A stretch of DNA of 64,000 nucleotides from JAUZOB01 sp963692465 (GTDB taxonomy: Bacteria; Bacteroidota; Bacteroidia; Bacteroidales; Prolixibacteraceae). Below the pieces are notes generated by a model, which saw only the letters and a list, made by a program, of their open reading frames with translations, was not told the DNA's origin and searched no databases. The position numbers were made by a program, and so were the translations under genes. Where the stretch lies: the NCBI GenBank assembly GCA_963692465.1, contig OY829943.1:744001-808000 (forward strand). The letters run 5' to 3'. Shown piece after piece: positions 48,001 to 54,500 of the stretch (positions within the stretch are counted from its first letter, which is position 1; every line of letters begins with the position of its first letter).

Positions 48001-50675
48001 GCCCTCACGGAATAGGTAGTATTTCCTAACAAACTGGTAAGATTTGTCGTATAAGAACCACTTACTGCTCCACTCTTGGCATATACTGCATTTATATCCA
48101 GCTGAGGATCGCTCGTACTCCAGCAAATACCACTTTCCAGAATTGGAGCCCCGCCATTACTTACAATTGTTCCTCCACTCGATGCAAAAACGTTTGTGAT
48201 ATTCGTCACCGAAGTTGTATTAACAGTTGGAACAATAGGAGGTGCAGTTGTAAAAGTAGCATCTTTAGTATCGTAGGCAACTCCCATCCCATTAATTGCA
48301 TAAGCCCTTACATAATAGGTGGTATTTCCCAATAAGTTCGACATAGTTGAAGAGAAAGAGCCTACCCCATCTCCATTGACCGTTTCAACGGTTTTATTAC
48401 AAGCAACTGTTGGATTTGGAGTGGTACTCCAACAAACCCCTTCTGAAGTTATTGTAGATTTCCCATTATCAGAAACAGTTCCTCCGCTATTTGCGGTAAC
48501 ATTAGTAATATCCGTAATAGCATTTGTCGTTACTGTCGCATAAGAAGCCGTAATAAAAGATATTTGATCACCATAAGCAATGCCTGAACTATTTACAGCA
48601 AAAGCCCTTGCATAATAAGTTGTTCCTGAAAGCAATCCGGAAATATTACTAACAAAAGATCCTATCCCCGACCCATTAAGAGTATAGTTCAGATTTGTTG
48701 CCAATGGATCACTGTTATATACAAATGCTGGATATTGACTTGTTCCCCAACATACACCACGCATTGTAACCGACTGTCCTCCGTCATCAGTAATGTTACC
48801 TCCGCTTACTGCAGCATAACCGGTAACATTAGATACCGCAGTAGTCGTTATTGCAGCTAGTTTAGGTGTAATAAAGGTTTGTTCATCACCATAAGATACA
48901 CCCTTGGCATTAATTGCATAAGCTCGTACGTAATAGGTTGTATTAGAAGACAGATTGGTAAGAGCACTTGCAAATTGTCCTAATCCATTTCCGCTTGGAG
49001 CCGACTGTTCTGTCTTAGTAGACAAAGTAACAGCCGGATGAGGATTAACATCCCAGCAAACTCCACATTTTGTAACGTCAATTCCACCGGTATCTGTTAT
49101 GTTTCCACCACTCGTTGCTGTGGAAGCATTGATTATGCTAACAGGAGTGGTAGTCAGAGTTACCCATGACGCTGTATTAAAACTACCCTCAACGCTATAA
49201 CCAACTCCTACAGAATTTGTTGCATAAGACTGCACATAATAAGTAGTTCCTGAATCCAGGTTCGTCATATTAGCAATAAACGCCCCCACATCCGAATCGC
49301 TGGTTGTGGTTGATATTGCTGATTGATAATTAACCCTGTCTGTTGTCCACCTCACACCCCTTTCCTGAACAAGAGCACCTCCGTTGTTTAAAATTGTAAT
49401 ATTTCCTGTTGCCGTGGTAGTAGAAATATTATTAATTGTGGTAGGACCTAATACAGGCACAATTGCCGGAGGAGTCGTAAACTGTACCAGATTTCCATAT
49501 GCCATACCTCTTGCATTTACAGCATATGCCCGGATATAATAAGTCGTTTTTTCTAAAAGTTTGGTAAGTGTTGTTGGAAATGGGCCCGTTCCTGAACCAT
49601 CATGTGTAACATTAACTCCACTACGCATTGCTTGCGTACTTCCATCCAACGGGTCACTCGCAGTACTCCAATAAACACCTCTTGCAGTAATTGCCGATCC
49701 TCCATCATCCTTTATTTCTCCTCCGGTAACAGCTGTTGTATTCTGAATATTGCTTGCATCGGTGGTAATGATTGTTGGCATGGCAATCTGAGTAGTAAAA
49801 GTTTTATCATCGCCATAGGCAATATCCACTCCATTGTATGCAAATGCCCGAATATGATACAGGGAATTAGGCTTCAGTCCGGTCATTGTCTCATTATAGG
49901 TACCAAGTCCATCTCCGCTAACCAACTCTTGAATCTTGGTTGTTAACGAAATATCAGGATTCGGATTTACACTCCAGCAAATTCCCCGCATAATAATCGC
50001 AGGTCCATTATTACTTATTATATTTCCACCGCTAACAGCTGTTGCATCCTGAATACTGGTTGCCGGAAGAGTTTCAATAACCGGGACACAACCCACATCT
50101 TTCCAGGTAGCCCCGTTATAATATCGAAATGTTTTTGTTGAAGTATTAATATAAAAAGCTCCTGCCGTCAAACCTGCAACGGTCGGGTCGCTATCAAGAA
50201 TCGGAATTTTACACGTTCTAATTGTTCCCCCTAAAGAAGCAAACCCAGGACTTGCGGTAAATGAGTTATTCTTCATATCGGAGATCTTAACCCACTTACT
50301 TCCGGAATAAATAACTAAAGCGTGATCTGTTGTAGAATAGACTATCGCACCAGGATCAACGGTCCCTGTCGGTATTGTTTTTGCCGGTAAATAAGGAATA
50401 TTTCCCTTAACAATAAAATAGTCATCGACTGTTGATGCGGTAATGTTACTGGAACACCAATCTTCCCATGCCGTTCCGGTATAAATTTCCGGTTTAGAAG
50501 TAACCGAATTAAAAATAAGCATTCCCTCTGCCGGAGATGTAATTGTAGAAGGATCAAAAGCAGGAAGACATGGCACTCCTCCCATAACCCGGAAATAAGA
50601 TTGTCCCCAGCTTACATTTATCCCTGTAAAAAATATAAAGAATGCAATAAATGCTATGTTCCTAATTCTTTCCAA
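30006..50675 (-). CDS. Giant FN3-like / FISUMP-repeat surface protein, 6889 aa
   Basis: An exported protein of exceptional size. The signal peptide is at residues 1-25. Three short F/Y-x-G-x-x-W segments (about 26-197) resemble those of the 1293-aa neighbour. About 30 FN3-like repeats of roughly 102 residues follow (198 to about 3250). Each has the pattern SGGxITxDGG, GVCWST and TTYYVRAYATNxxGTAYG. The C-terminal half alternates about 11 further FN3-like repeats with 12 FISUMP (Fib_succ_major, C-type-lectin-like) domains. Each of those carries CWITxNLG, WYWQF, NDPC, GWRLPTNAEW, LHEAGYL, YWSSxQ and RCLRD. The domain order is A-B-C four times, the last C being divergent. It ends directly on the final FISUMP with no T9SS sorting tail. 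It is probably an adhesin or fibre with lectin-like heads; the ligand is unknown. Confidence 0.88.
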   Translation of the reverse strand: MERIRNIAFIAFFIFFTGINVSWGQSYFRVMGGVPCLPAFDPSTITSPAEGMLIFNSVTSKPEIYTGTAWEDWCSSNITASTVDDYFIVKGNIPYLPAKTIPTGTVDPGAIVYSTTDHALVIYSGSKWVKISDMKNNSFTASPGFASLGGTIRTCKIPILDSDPTVAGLTAGAFYINTSTKTFRYYNGATWKDVGCVPVIETLPATSIQDATAVSGGNIISNNGPAIIMRGICWSVNPNPDISLTTKIQELVSGDGLGTYNETMTGLKPNSLYHIRAFAYNGVDIAYGDDKTFTTQIAMPTIITTDASNIQNTTAVTGGEIKDDGGSAITARGVYWSTASDPLDGSTQAMRSGVNVTHDGSGTGPFPTTLTKLLEKTTYYIRAYAVNARGMAYGNLVQFTTPPAIVPVLGPTTINNISTTTATGNITILNNGGALVQERGVRWTTDRVNYQSAISTTTSDSDVGAFIANMTNLDSGTTYYVQSYATNSVGVGYSVEGSFNTASWVTLTTTPVSIINASTATSGGNITDTGGIDVTKCGVCWDVNPHPAVTLSTKTEQSAPSGNGLGQFASALTNLSSNTTYYVRAYAINAKGVSYGDEQTFITPKLAAITTTAVSNVTGYAAVSGGNITDDGGQSVTMRGVCWGTSQYPAFVYNSDPLATNLNYTLNGSGIGSFVSNISGLLSGTTYYARAFAVNSSGIAYGDQISFITASYATVTTNAITDITNVTANSGGTVSDNGKSTITSEGVCWSTTPNPTVACNKTVETVNGDGVGSFSSTMSNLLGNTTYYVRAYAINGMGVAYDTKDATFTTAPPIVPTVNTTSVTNITNVFASSGGTIVSNGGAPILESGICWSTSDPQLDINAVYAKSGAVSGSYTTNLTSLLGNTTYSVRAYAKNSKGTAFGNMLTFQTLPATAPVINPMDLTITNVDNNSASTQMTIVNDGGAPITSSGIEWGTGTLDVHPINTPAGSTIGTFNYDLSGLLIRTTYYVRGFATNNVGTTYTNWTHFTTTAHATVTTSPVTSVTGSTAISGGDVTVNPEETLTNVGVCWSTNQNPTIDDSPKTVQTTTGSGEGTFVSNVAGLSPNTTYYLRAYATNSTGTGYGDQVTFKTASLPVITTAAATNVLSSKFDIGGNNISDGGQPITEKGVCWYLYNPLYTYYDLPTIGNSRINCGTGTDNFTTTLSSLLGNGTTYYVRAYAINSVGVTYGNLVVVHTAPVTIASLTTTLVTDVSSVSATSGGTVTDTGGDPSGTKGICWSVMEPPTTNDNFTNIYTGTNPFVSIANNLMGSTTYYLRAFVINSAGIAYGNQVSFTTAPPVLATVTTSDPTNVAGVTATGGGTIVSNGGAEVTLRGVCWSTSKDPSYFDNHQDAHVGGNGTFSCDITGLTPLTTYYYRAYAFNSEGIAYGDPISFTTFTTPTIITSPATSVTNISAVSGGTITSDGGVMVTSSGICWNTTGSATTTDSHTTGGVGIGNFINEIDGLLGNTTYYVRAYATNIAGAAYGDEVTFKTAPAVIPTLKTQAATGGSNGISINGGGIIVNNGGDPITTTGLCCGTVTGFDPATQSVSRTTQTDLGSFTGILTGLTPGTTYYVRAYATNSVGTGYGAEVSCVTPQLALLTTSDATNITRNSAVDGGNITSDGGTPVTTSGVCWNTTGSPTTADSHTSSGTGIGSFTQTITGLQGSVTYHVRAYATNGVGTAYSVNEEVITTLPPVLATVKTTIPTPTSGTTATFGGTITDDGGAMVTTRGEVWSIDPAFDPTTEAVNKTAQTGYFTGAFTDNIKDLAANTTYYVYAYVQNKVGISYGDMVSFKTPSLPTLTTNTATSIKCNSTVTGGNITDNGGVDLSKRGVIWSTIKDFVPDIQTATNVTNDYVRHYVYNDGYVSSWINYPIGSYSTSLTGLIGNTTYYVRSYATNVVGTGYGNQISFTTANPQLPVISTTSVSNVTGSSVTGTGSIDDDGGATVTTRGFMWSELSNFVPDTVIVNKVSQTGYDNGKFTLNIPNLKAGTTYYVRAYGLNSVGLAYGDPISFTTLTIPTLTTTTPVAGSTGYIAASGGTITSDGGTAVLNRGVCWSTSSKPTIGLITKTTGDAGSPFVSKMNNLTPATTYYVRAYATNAQGTAYGNELSFKTPPALPTLTTNVITGTSSSTAVTGGEITNDGGASITSRGVCWSTVPNFDPSTVTDNRTKDGVGTGSYTSTITGLAVSTTYYVRAYATNTAGTAYGNQVTVSLYPTSPVLDPTRAANIVGVSADITGKVTSNGGSQITSRGVCWDTSTNPTTKLTTKTTEAVPEDSLSVCTFMHTIKGLTPNTKYFVRAYAINNIGTAYGLETTFMTGSTPTLTATTPVTNINVTTASSGGQITDDGRMPILARGICWSIYADPTIDGANCSKTVDTSTSFIGSFTAQLTGLTQSTTYYVRAYATNAVGTVYGSAVSFKTLDVNIPTVKTDDVTSITSTSATGIGEILDAGGASITQSGIYFGTTNPPTSGTANGIKNTGSFTSQLANLARATTYYVQAYATNSKGTGKGEVKSFTTSAELPQVSGVTVVDSDIAMTSAKGTATVVDNGGSTIADQGLRWNTSGVLPSPDDQVLSTATSSTAISGVLAGLVSNTKYYIWAYATNGVGTSYSSTPTIFTTKGLPTVTTTTASSISKTGAVTGGVVANGGGSAITARGVCWSTASLPTISDAHLADPSQVTGGYTSTLISLTSGTTYYVRAYASNIYGTSYGNQITFTTLATATVSTVVSSYTKDAAVIGGNALTDGNSSLVSWGVCYSSTNSNPTYAGTAVAGVTAKAMNPNTANHLGAYSFDISGLTSATTYYVKAFVCNVVGGQIQYYYGDVQTFTTSSITPALSAVTISSIGATTANASASVVSDGGSPVFDKGLRWNTTGQSPDVSDYTLSNKMDASIGGTLSSLLPSTTYYVWAYATNSNGTAYSATPATFTTTPLPVAATIATNVPSSVTGVSAVCGGNISSDGGASVTRRGVSWSTTPTPTVEGGSFIDNGTGIGNFNCTITGLTGGTVYYVRAYAQNTQGMVYGDQQSFTTLTLPSITTAAISSITSTTATGGGSITTDGGATVSQRGICWNTTGSPTTASPNKSIIDAAGGIGSYSENITGLTANTTYYVRAYATNTQGTVYGNQVTFTTLPTPPTVSNVTIPAETMTNTTAVATAAVTDTGGAPVSVRGICWNTTGNPTTTDNTIPDSGTAVGSYSATLSGLQEGPTYYVRAYATNAGGTSYSQQATTFRICLSVSVTHSVLAGAPVNKTVTYNSVNTNISGSSKCWITKNLGADLQAASASENIDDSAGWYWQFDNSQGYLYTVGVRTPVIWNTSVNENSDWLQANDPCMLQLGGGWRLPTNAEWTAADAAPQNWQSASDAFASVLKLHEAGYLTAGGALSGRGSAGYYWSSTQSTSTVGNCLSLASGSSGMTTMSKTAALPVRCIRDDTSNPSVPIMNQVVVLDGTKTSNTIDGKAYIMFDGGSSITGRGFCWNTTGNPSITDSKVADVANGTGTFTDTMSGLTTNTTYYVRAYATNTAGVGYGVQTVFRLCPDMTVIHTAGINGAPVTKTVTYKEVSSTMSGAAHCWIAQNLGSDQQASTVSDATEASAGWYYQFNRSQGYKHDGTNYTPWNTWTSWTNCIVESSDWLPANDPCATELGTGWRLPTNTEWSNINGSPRNWSSATTAYSSELKLHEAGYLNYNNGTLNSRGAAGAYWSSTQDVVQTYNPYYYGTYYSYYMSGYVLSMTGSSSAINYMDKASALPVRCLTDESQIVLLKASISDASIPTSAITGNSATATATVSLDGGSTVTDRGICWNTTGVAPQTSDNVIPGGKGTGTFTGTLSGLTEGPTYYVRAYATNNRGTVYSTNVTSFKICPTFTIQHKAGVDGSPVDKTVTYSTISTTYSGKAACWITQNLGSDQQATAVNDATEASAGWYWQFNRSQGYKHDGTTLTPAIPAWSAWVGGISENSDWLAANDPCALELGTGWRLPTNAEWTAADAIPQNWLTAADAYGSVLKLHEAGYLDSGSGALTSRGATGNYWSSSQYNTSYGYLMSIASGSSSQSYAVKAYAYPVRCLRDQIVASMAGVSDAVIPSATMTSTSAVANVTVTPDGGSTVSARGICWNTTGSPSTSDHVITDSNTGTGDFSLTMSGLVEGPTYYVRAYATNGVGTSYSKNVTSFKICPTFTVNHTVISGAPVDKTETYSSVSTNITGSTKCWITKNLGADLQSKSAAENIDDSAGWYWQFDSPQGYQNSVGVRTPVIWNTSVNENNDWLAANDPCMLQLGGGWRLPTYAEWIAVDAIPQYWQNAADAFASVLKLHEAGYLTTGGVLSSRGTAGYYWSSTQSTSTVGNCLSLASGSSGMTTMSKTAALPVRCIRDDTSNPSVPVMNQVVVLDETKTSSTIDGKAYIMFDGGSSITGRGFCWNTSGNPSITDSKVADGANGTGTFTDTMSGLTTNTTYYVRAYATNTAGVGYGVQTVFRLCPDMTVIHTAGINGAPVTKTVTYKEVSSTMSGAAHCWIAQNLGSDQQATAVNDGTESSAGWYYQFDRSQGYKHDGTNYTPWNTWTSWTNCIVESSDWLPANDPCATELGTGWRLPTNTEWSNIDGSPRNWASATDAYSSELKLHEAGYLSNVNGSLTSRGSVGAYWSGTQDVVQTYNPYYYGTYYSYYMSGYVLSMTGSSSAINYMDKASALPVRCLTDESQIVLLKASISDASIPTSAITGNSATATATVSLDGGSTVTDRGICWNTTGVAPQTSDNVIPGGKGTGTFTGTLSGLTEGPTYYVRAYATNNRGTVYSTNVTSFKICPTFTIQHKAGVDGSPVDKTVTYSTISTTYSGKAACWITQNLGSDQQATAVNDATEASAGWYWQFNRSQGYKHDGTTLTPAIPAWSAWVGGISENSDWLAANDPCALELGTGWRLPTNAEWTAADAIPQNWLTAADAYGSVLKLHEAGYLDSGSGALTSRGATGNYWSSSQYSNTSYGYLMSIASGSSSPTYASKAYAYPVRCLRDQIVASMAGVSDAVIPSATMTSTSAVANVTVTPDGGSTVSARGICWNTTGTPGTSDHVITDSSTGIGSFSLTMSGLVEGPTYYVRAYATNGVGTSYSKNVTSFKICPTFTVNHTVISGAPVDKTETYSSVSTNITGSAKCWITKNLGADLQSASPAENIDDSAGWYWQFDSPQGYQNSVGVRTPVIWNTSVNENSDWLAANDPCMLQLGGGWRLPTNAEWTAADAAPQYWQSASDAFASVLKLHEAGYLTAGGALSGRGSAGYYWSSTQSTSTVGNCLSLASGSSGMTTMSKTAALPVRCIRDDTSNPSVPIMNQVTVLDGTKTGSTINGKAYIMFDGGSSITGRGFCWNTSGNPSITDSKVADGANGTGTFTDTMSGLTTNTTYYVRAYATNTAGVGYGVQTVFRLCPDMTVIHTAGINGAPVTKTVTYKEVSSTMSGAAHCWIAQNLGSDQQATAVNDGTESSAGWYYQFDRSQGYKHDGTNYTPWNTWTSWTNCIVESSDWLPANDPCATELGTGWRLPTNTEWSNIDGSPRNWASATDAYSSELKLHEAGYLSNVNGSLTSRGSVGAYWSGTQDVVQTYNPYYYGTYYSYYMSGYVLSMTGSSSAINYMDKASALPVRCLTDESQIVLLKASISDASIPTSAITGNSATATATVSLDGGSTVTDRGICWNTTGVAPQTSDNVIPGGKGTGTFTGTLSGLTEGPTYYVRAYATNNRGTVYSTNVTSFKICPTFTIQHKAGVDGSPVDKTVTYSTISTTYSGKAACWITQNLGSDQQATAVNDATEASAGWYWQFNRSQGYKHDGTTLTPAIPAWSAWVGGISENSDWLAANDPCALELGTGWRLPTNAEWTAADAIPQNWLTAADAYGSVLKLHEAGYLDSGSGALTSRGATGNYWSSSQYSNTSYGYLMSIASGSSSPTYASKAYAYPVRCLRDQIVASMAGVSDAVIPSATMTSTSAVANVTVTPDGGSTVSARGICWNTTGTPGTSDHVITDSSTGIGSFSLTMSGLVEGPTYYVRAYATNGVGTSYSKNVTSFKICPTFTVNHTVISGAPVDKTETYSSVSTNITGSAKCWITKNLGADLQSASPAENIDDSAGWYWQFDSPQGYQNSVGVRTPVIWNTSVNENNDWLAANDPCMLQLGGGWRLPTNAEWTAADAAPQYWQSASDAFASVLKLHEAGYLTAGGALSGRGSAGYYWSSTQSTSTVGNCLSLASGSSGMTTMSKTAALPVRCIRDDTSNPSVPIMNQVTVLDGTKTGSTINGKAYIMFDGGSSITGRGFCWNTSGNPSITDSKVADGANGTGTFTDTMSGLTTNTTYYVRAYATNTAGVGYGVQTVFRLCPDMTVIHTAGINGAPVTKTVTYKEVSSTMSGAAHCWIAQNLGSDQQATAVNDGTESSAGWYYQFDRSQGYKHDGTNYTPWNTWTSWTNCIVESSDWLPANDPCATELGTGWRLPTNTEWSNIDGSPRNWASATDAYSSELKLHEAGYLSNVNGSLTSRGSVGAYWSGTQDVVQTYNPYYYGTYYSYYMSGYVLSMTGSSSAINYMDKASALPVRCLTDESQIVLLKASISDASIPTSAITGNSATATATVSLDGGSTVTDRGICWNTTGVAPQTSDHVISSGSGLGTFTGTLSGLTAGTTYYVRAYATNNRGIVYSPDVTSFKICSPLTVVHTAGVNGAPITKTVTYNTISTTISGTAKCWITQNLGSDQQATAVNDGTEASAGWYWQFNRSQGYDHDGTTRTPSTAWVGGINETSDWVAANDPCALELGIGWRIPTNTEWTAADAIPQNWLTAADAYGSVLKLHEAGVLVNTSGVLNSRGTLGYYWSSSQYNSTLGDYMSIGVSNSNTTYADKAYGCSLRCLRD
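30889..33699 (-). repeat. Higher-order repeat unit 1 (2811 bp, 937 codons)
   Basis: In-frame unit of the giant gene that holds FN3-FISUMP modules B, A and C in plus-strand order. It is almost identical to unit 2 at an offset of exactly 2811. By eye I found only two differences (32224 t/c giving Asn/Ser, and 31902 t/a silent). Before 30888 similarity to the other copies drops sharply. Confidence 0.9.
33700..36510 (-). repeat. Higher-order repeat unit 2 (2811 bp)
   Basis: Second copy with the same boundaries relative to the repeat. It is nearly identical to unit 1 and to large parts of unit 3 at the same 2811-base offset. Confidence 0.9.
36511..39318 (-). repeat. Higher-order repeat unit 3 (2808 bp, more diverged)
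   Basis: Third copy. Long identical stretches (for example 36511-37440) alternate with diverged patches near 37441-37500, 37650-38060 and 38220-38290. One codon is lost near 38525. The patchwork suggests gene conversion on top of duplication. Confidence 0.85.
39319..40930 (-). repeat. Partial higher-order repeat unit 4
   Basis: Matches unit 3 closely at 39319-39500, then with growing divergence through module B1 and the first FISUMP (A1), which ends near 40930. Beyond that only FN3-like repeats occur. Confidence 0.75.
40931..50080 (-). repeat. About 30 diverged FN3-like repeats (~306 bp period)
   Basis: Protein repeats are clear (each ends with a TTYYVRAYATN-type strand), but DNA identity between neighbours is low, unlike the C-terminal array. 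This section is therefore older or under diversifying pressure. Confidence 0.85.
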
Positions 50676-50701
50676 ACCGCTACGTCTTCCCCGCGTTATT
50701 A

Positions 50702-51505
50702 TTAATTTAATTTCTTCAGGATATAATTTATTTGCTTTTGCTGCTTGTTTAAGCGAGCCTTAAGTCCATTAATCTCCTGCTGTTGTTGTTTTATTTGTAC
50801 TTGCTGTTCCTTTATAGCCTGAAGCAACACTCCTGATAATTGCATATAATCAACTTTCAGAAACCCATCACTTCCCTGCATTACCATATCAGGATAAACC
50901 TTTTGTAATTCCTGTGCTATAACGCCGATTTTAGGTCCCCCTGAATATTTATTTTTATCTATATATTCAAAATGAACACCCCTTATCCGGTCAAGCTTTT
51001 GCAACACATTGGTAAGCGTTACGATGTTCATTTTTAAACGTTTATCCGAGGGAGAATAAAAGTTCCCATTTACCGTCATATTTTGGTTAAACGTAGCATT
51101 TCCAGACACATCAAAACCCAATCCTTTTCCATCCGTGCCATCACTACTTAATGTATAAATAGCCAACTTTATATTCTGTGTTGCCGTATGATTTCCTAAG
51201 TTATCTCCACTTGAAGAACCAATTTTCACCCAGTTCGTATTATCTATTCCGCCCTTTAAGATCCAAAAAGAAGCGTCACTTGTTGTAAAATAGATAAAGT
51301 TCTGAGTATCTCTCAAATAAGCCGGATAACTATCCCTGCTTGTCTGATCCGGTCCGGATTTGAATCCACCCTTCAAATACTGATTATCATAAGCAGGATA
51401 GGCCCCTAATGGTTCAACATATCCCGACGAGTTGATTGAAACCTGTCCAAAAGACTGAAAAACAGCAAAGACAAAAATTAATATAGAAAATACTTTTTTC
51501 ATCAT
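50702..51505 (-). CDS. S74 (endosialidase-type chaperone) domain protein
   Basis: An exported 267-residue protein. The signal peptide is MKKVFSILIFVFAVFQSFGQ (start at codon 1 or 2, since two ATGs are adjacent). The middle is a beta-rich repeat region, with LGNHTATQNIKLAIYTLSSD near 105-125. The Peptidase_S74 domain (about 155-235) has SDKRLKMNIVTL, FEYIDKNKY, IGVIAQELQKVYPDMV and KVDYMQLSGVLLQAIKEQQ. It ends in a coiled coil (QQQQEINGLKARLNKQQKQI). In phage tail spikes S74 helps the fibre trimerise and then cuts itself off. Here it is a separate gene between two fibre-like genes. Its start overlaps the upstream gene's stop by 4 bases. Confidence 0.88.
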   Translation of the reverse strand: MMKKVFSILIFVFAVFQSFGQVSINSSGYVEPLGAYPAYDNQYLKGGFKSGPDQTSRDSYPAYLRDTQNFIYFTTSDASFWILKGGIDNTNWVKIGSSSGDNLGNHTATQNIKLAIYTLSSDGTDGKGLGFDVSGNATFNQNMTVNGNFYSPSDKRLKMNIVTLTNVLQKLDRIRGVHFEYIDKNKYSGGPKIGVIAQELQKVYPDMVMQGSDGFLKVDYMQLSGVLLQAIKEQQVQIKQQQQEINGLKARLNKQQKQINYILKKLN

Positions 51506-54500
51506 TGGATATTTATAACAACAGAAACTGGAATCGTATTAACTACTGCATTTTTCCCTATTATTAAGTAATAGGAACTTGAATACCCCTGTGCGTTAAC
51601 AAATGTAGAGGTTGATATCGTAAACGCAGAAGTAGACGGGAACCCATTCACGGTAACACCCGTTGGAGCCCCTAATGATGCAGGATATCTAAAACAAACA
51701 TATTTAGATGCAGAAGGAGTATAACTCAAAGTTGTTGCTAATGCTCTGGAATTAGTCTGATCTTTCTGTAAAGCCTGAATATCTGCATCAGATGGTGTTT
51801 GAGAAGACACAAGTCCATAATATCGATATGCAAACGGAGTATAGGTCACAGCAGAACTTGTAACTGAACCAGCAGTAATTTGACCTGTAGGATCAGGATT
51901 TCCCAAATTGTTAATCTTTACAGAACCTTGAGCATAAGTTTTAGTTACCGTATACGAAACCGGAGCTGTAAGACTGGTAATATTATCTGCATTTCCGCTC
52001 AATGCTGTTCCATTTTTAGAGTAAGTAGTTGCACTTTCTGCCCCTCCATCATTTTGAGTAAAAGTAGAACTAAGGGTAATTGCTCCAATGTTAGCTCCAT
52101 ATTCAAAGCTTCCACCGGCAGGAGTACTACTAATTGCTACAGTCGGAGCAGTATAGGTAGGGGCAACAGCCTGTGATGCACCTTCCAGTAATAACTGGAT
52201 AGCCGTCTTACCTTTTGCCGGCACAGTCTGACCATCCGTCCATTTCAAAAAGTTCTTAACTCCATTGATTTTAAAATCATCCGAAAATGTTGAAGAACCA
52301 CCAAGTGCAGCGCTAACAAAGGCAGTCGTTGCCACCTGCGTTGTATTAGTGCCTGCAACAGCAGTGGGTGCAGTTGGTGTTCCCGTCATGGTCGGGGAGT
52401 CAAGCGTCTTATTCGTTAAAATTTGAGTTGCCGTAAGACCAACAACTTGTTCTTTAATAAGCGCAGCATCATAATCAACTGCTTTCATATCACCACCTGC
52501 AGCTTTCGAATCCACATAATGTTTTGTTGCGACTTCCTGATCTGCAGAAGGATCTGTTACATTCGTTATTTTATAAGTAGCTGTAGAACTGGAACCGATA
52601 GCTACATCCGTTGCAGCAGCTCCAAATCCACTGATCGGAATTGCAGATTTAGGCGTAGCAGCAGCAACCCCATCTGAATTTCCCACATAGAGTTGTCCAG
52701 TGGGAAGAGTGTTACCTACAGGAACCCATGTTGTTCCATTATACACATACGTATTCTTAGTTGTTGTATCATAGTAAGTATCACCCGGTTTAGGCAAAGT
52801 TGGCTGTGTCGGACTACTTGGAGATGTCCCCGCTTTCGAATCCACATAATGCTTTGTTGCGACCTCCTGATCCGCAGAAGGATCCGTCACATTCGCTATT
52901 TTATAGGTAACTGTTGAACTGGAACCAATAGCTACGTCCGTCGTTGCAGCTCCAAATCCACTAATCGGAATAGCATTCTTTGCTGTTGGCGTTGCAACGC
53001 TTGAAGTATTTCCTACAAACAACTCTCCGTTAGGCAAGGCCCCCGTTACCGGAACCCAAGCCGTTCCATTGTAAACATATAAGTTATTGTCCCCTGTATT
53101 ATAGAAAGTATCACCAGCTTTAGGCGCAGGCGTCGTAGGGAAAGTGCCGCCACTCTGAGTTCCTCCGACTTTTGAATCCACATAATTTTTAGTTGCTACA
53201 TCTTGATCTGCGGAAGGATTTAGCACATTCGTTATTTTATAATTCGTTGTTCCATCTCCAATCGCCACATCTGTTTTAGCATTTCCGAAACCACTAATGG
53301 GAATATCCGTCTTCGCTGTAGCTGTTGCAACACCCAATGTATTTCCCACATATAGTTGTCCGTTAGGCAATGAATTATCTATCGGCACCCAAGTTGTTCC
53401 ATTATAAACATAGGTAGTATTTTTTGTCGTATCATAATACGTATCCCCTGGCTTTGGAGAGCTTGGCTGTGTTGGGCTATTAGGTGTTGTTCCAACATTC
53501 GAATCCACATAACTTTTGGTGGCCACATCCTGATTAGCTACAGGATTCAATACATTCGTTATTTTATAATTCGTTGTTCCATCTCCTATAGTCACATCCG
53601 CTTTTGCATTACCAAACCCACTAATAGGAACATCTGTTTTAGCCGTTGCAGTAGCAACATTAGAAGCATTTCCCACATACAGTTGCCCGTTCGGTAACGT
53701 ATTATTTACAGGAACCCATGCCGTTCCATTATAGATATACAATTTACCATCCGTTATATTATAAAACGTATCTCCTACTTTAGAAGATCCAGGCAACGCT
53801 GTTCCACTTTGCGTCACTTTTGAATCTACATAATTCTTAGTTACCGCATCCTGTGGTGATACGGGATCTAATAAGTTAGAAATTTTATAATTTATAGTCC
53901 CATTACCCATCTGAATGTCAGCAGCAGCAGGGGCAAACCCACTCAATGGAACACTGGTTTTAGGTGTTGCAATAGCCTTTCCTGAAGAATTTCCAACAAA
54001 AAAGTTACCAGTAGGAAGTGCCAATGAAGTTGTAGGATTCGAGAACAGAAGATCTACATAACCCTTAGTGGCAGCATCCTGTGCTGCTGTTGGATTTGCC
54101 AAATTAATAATCCTGTTATTGGTTGTACCATTGCCCATTGCCACGTTATCAATCGGAGGCGCAAAACCATTTAAAGGAATATTAGCTTTATCAAGTTTAG
54201 CATCCGTAACCGCTGCATTATTTATTGTCAATTTTCCTGCATTATTTACAGTCGCGTCTCCCGACATTGTTACAGGAACAGCAATTCCCGATGAATTACC
54301 AACAAATATTTGTCCACTACCAAGAGAATTATCATTAGGGATCCAAGCAGTTCCATTATAAACATAAAGGCGATGATCAGACGTATTATAAAATAAATCG
54401 CCTTCATTTACCTTTACACTTGCCGGATCAGGATTAATTATTCCAGAAGGAGTCGAACCATTTATAGAAATTTCTTCCCAAGAACCATCCTTCGTAAAAA

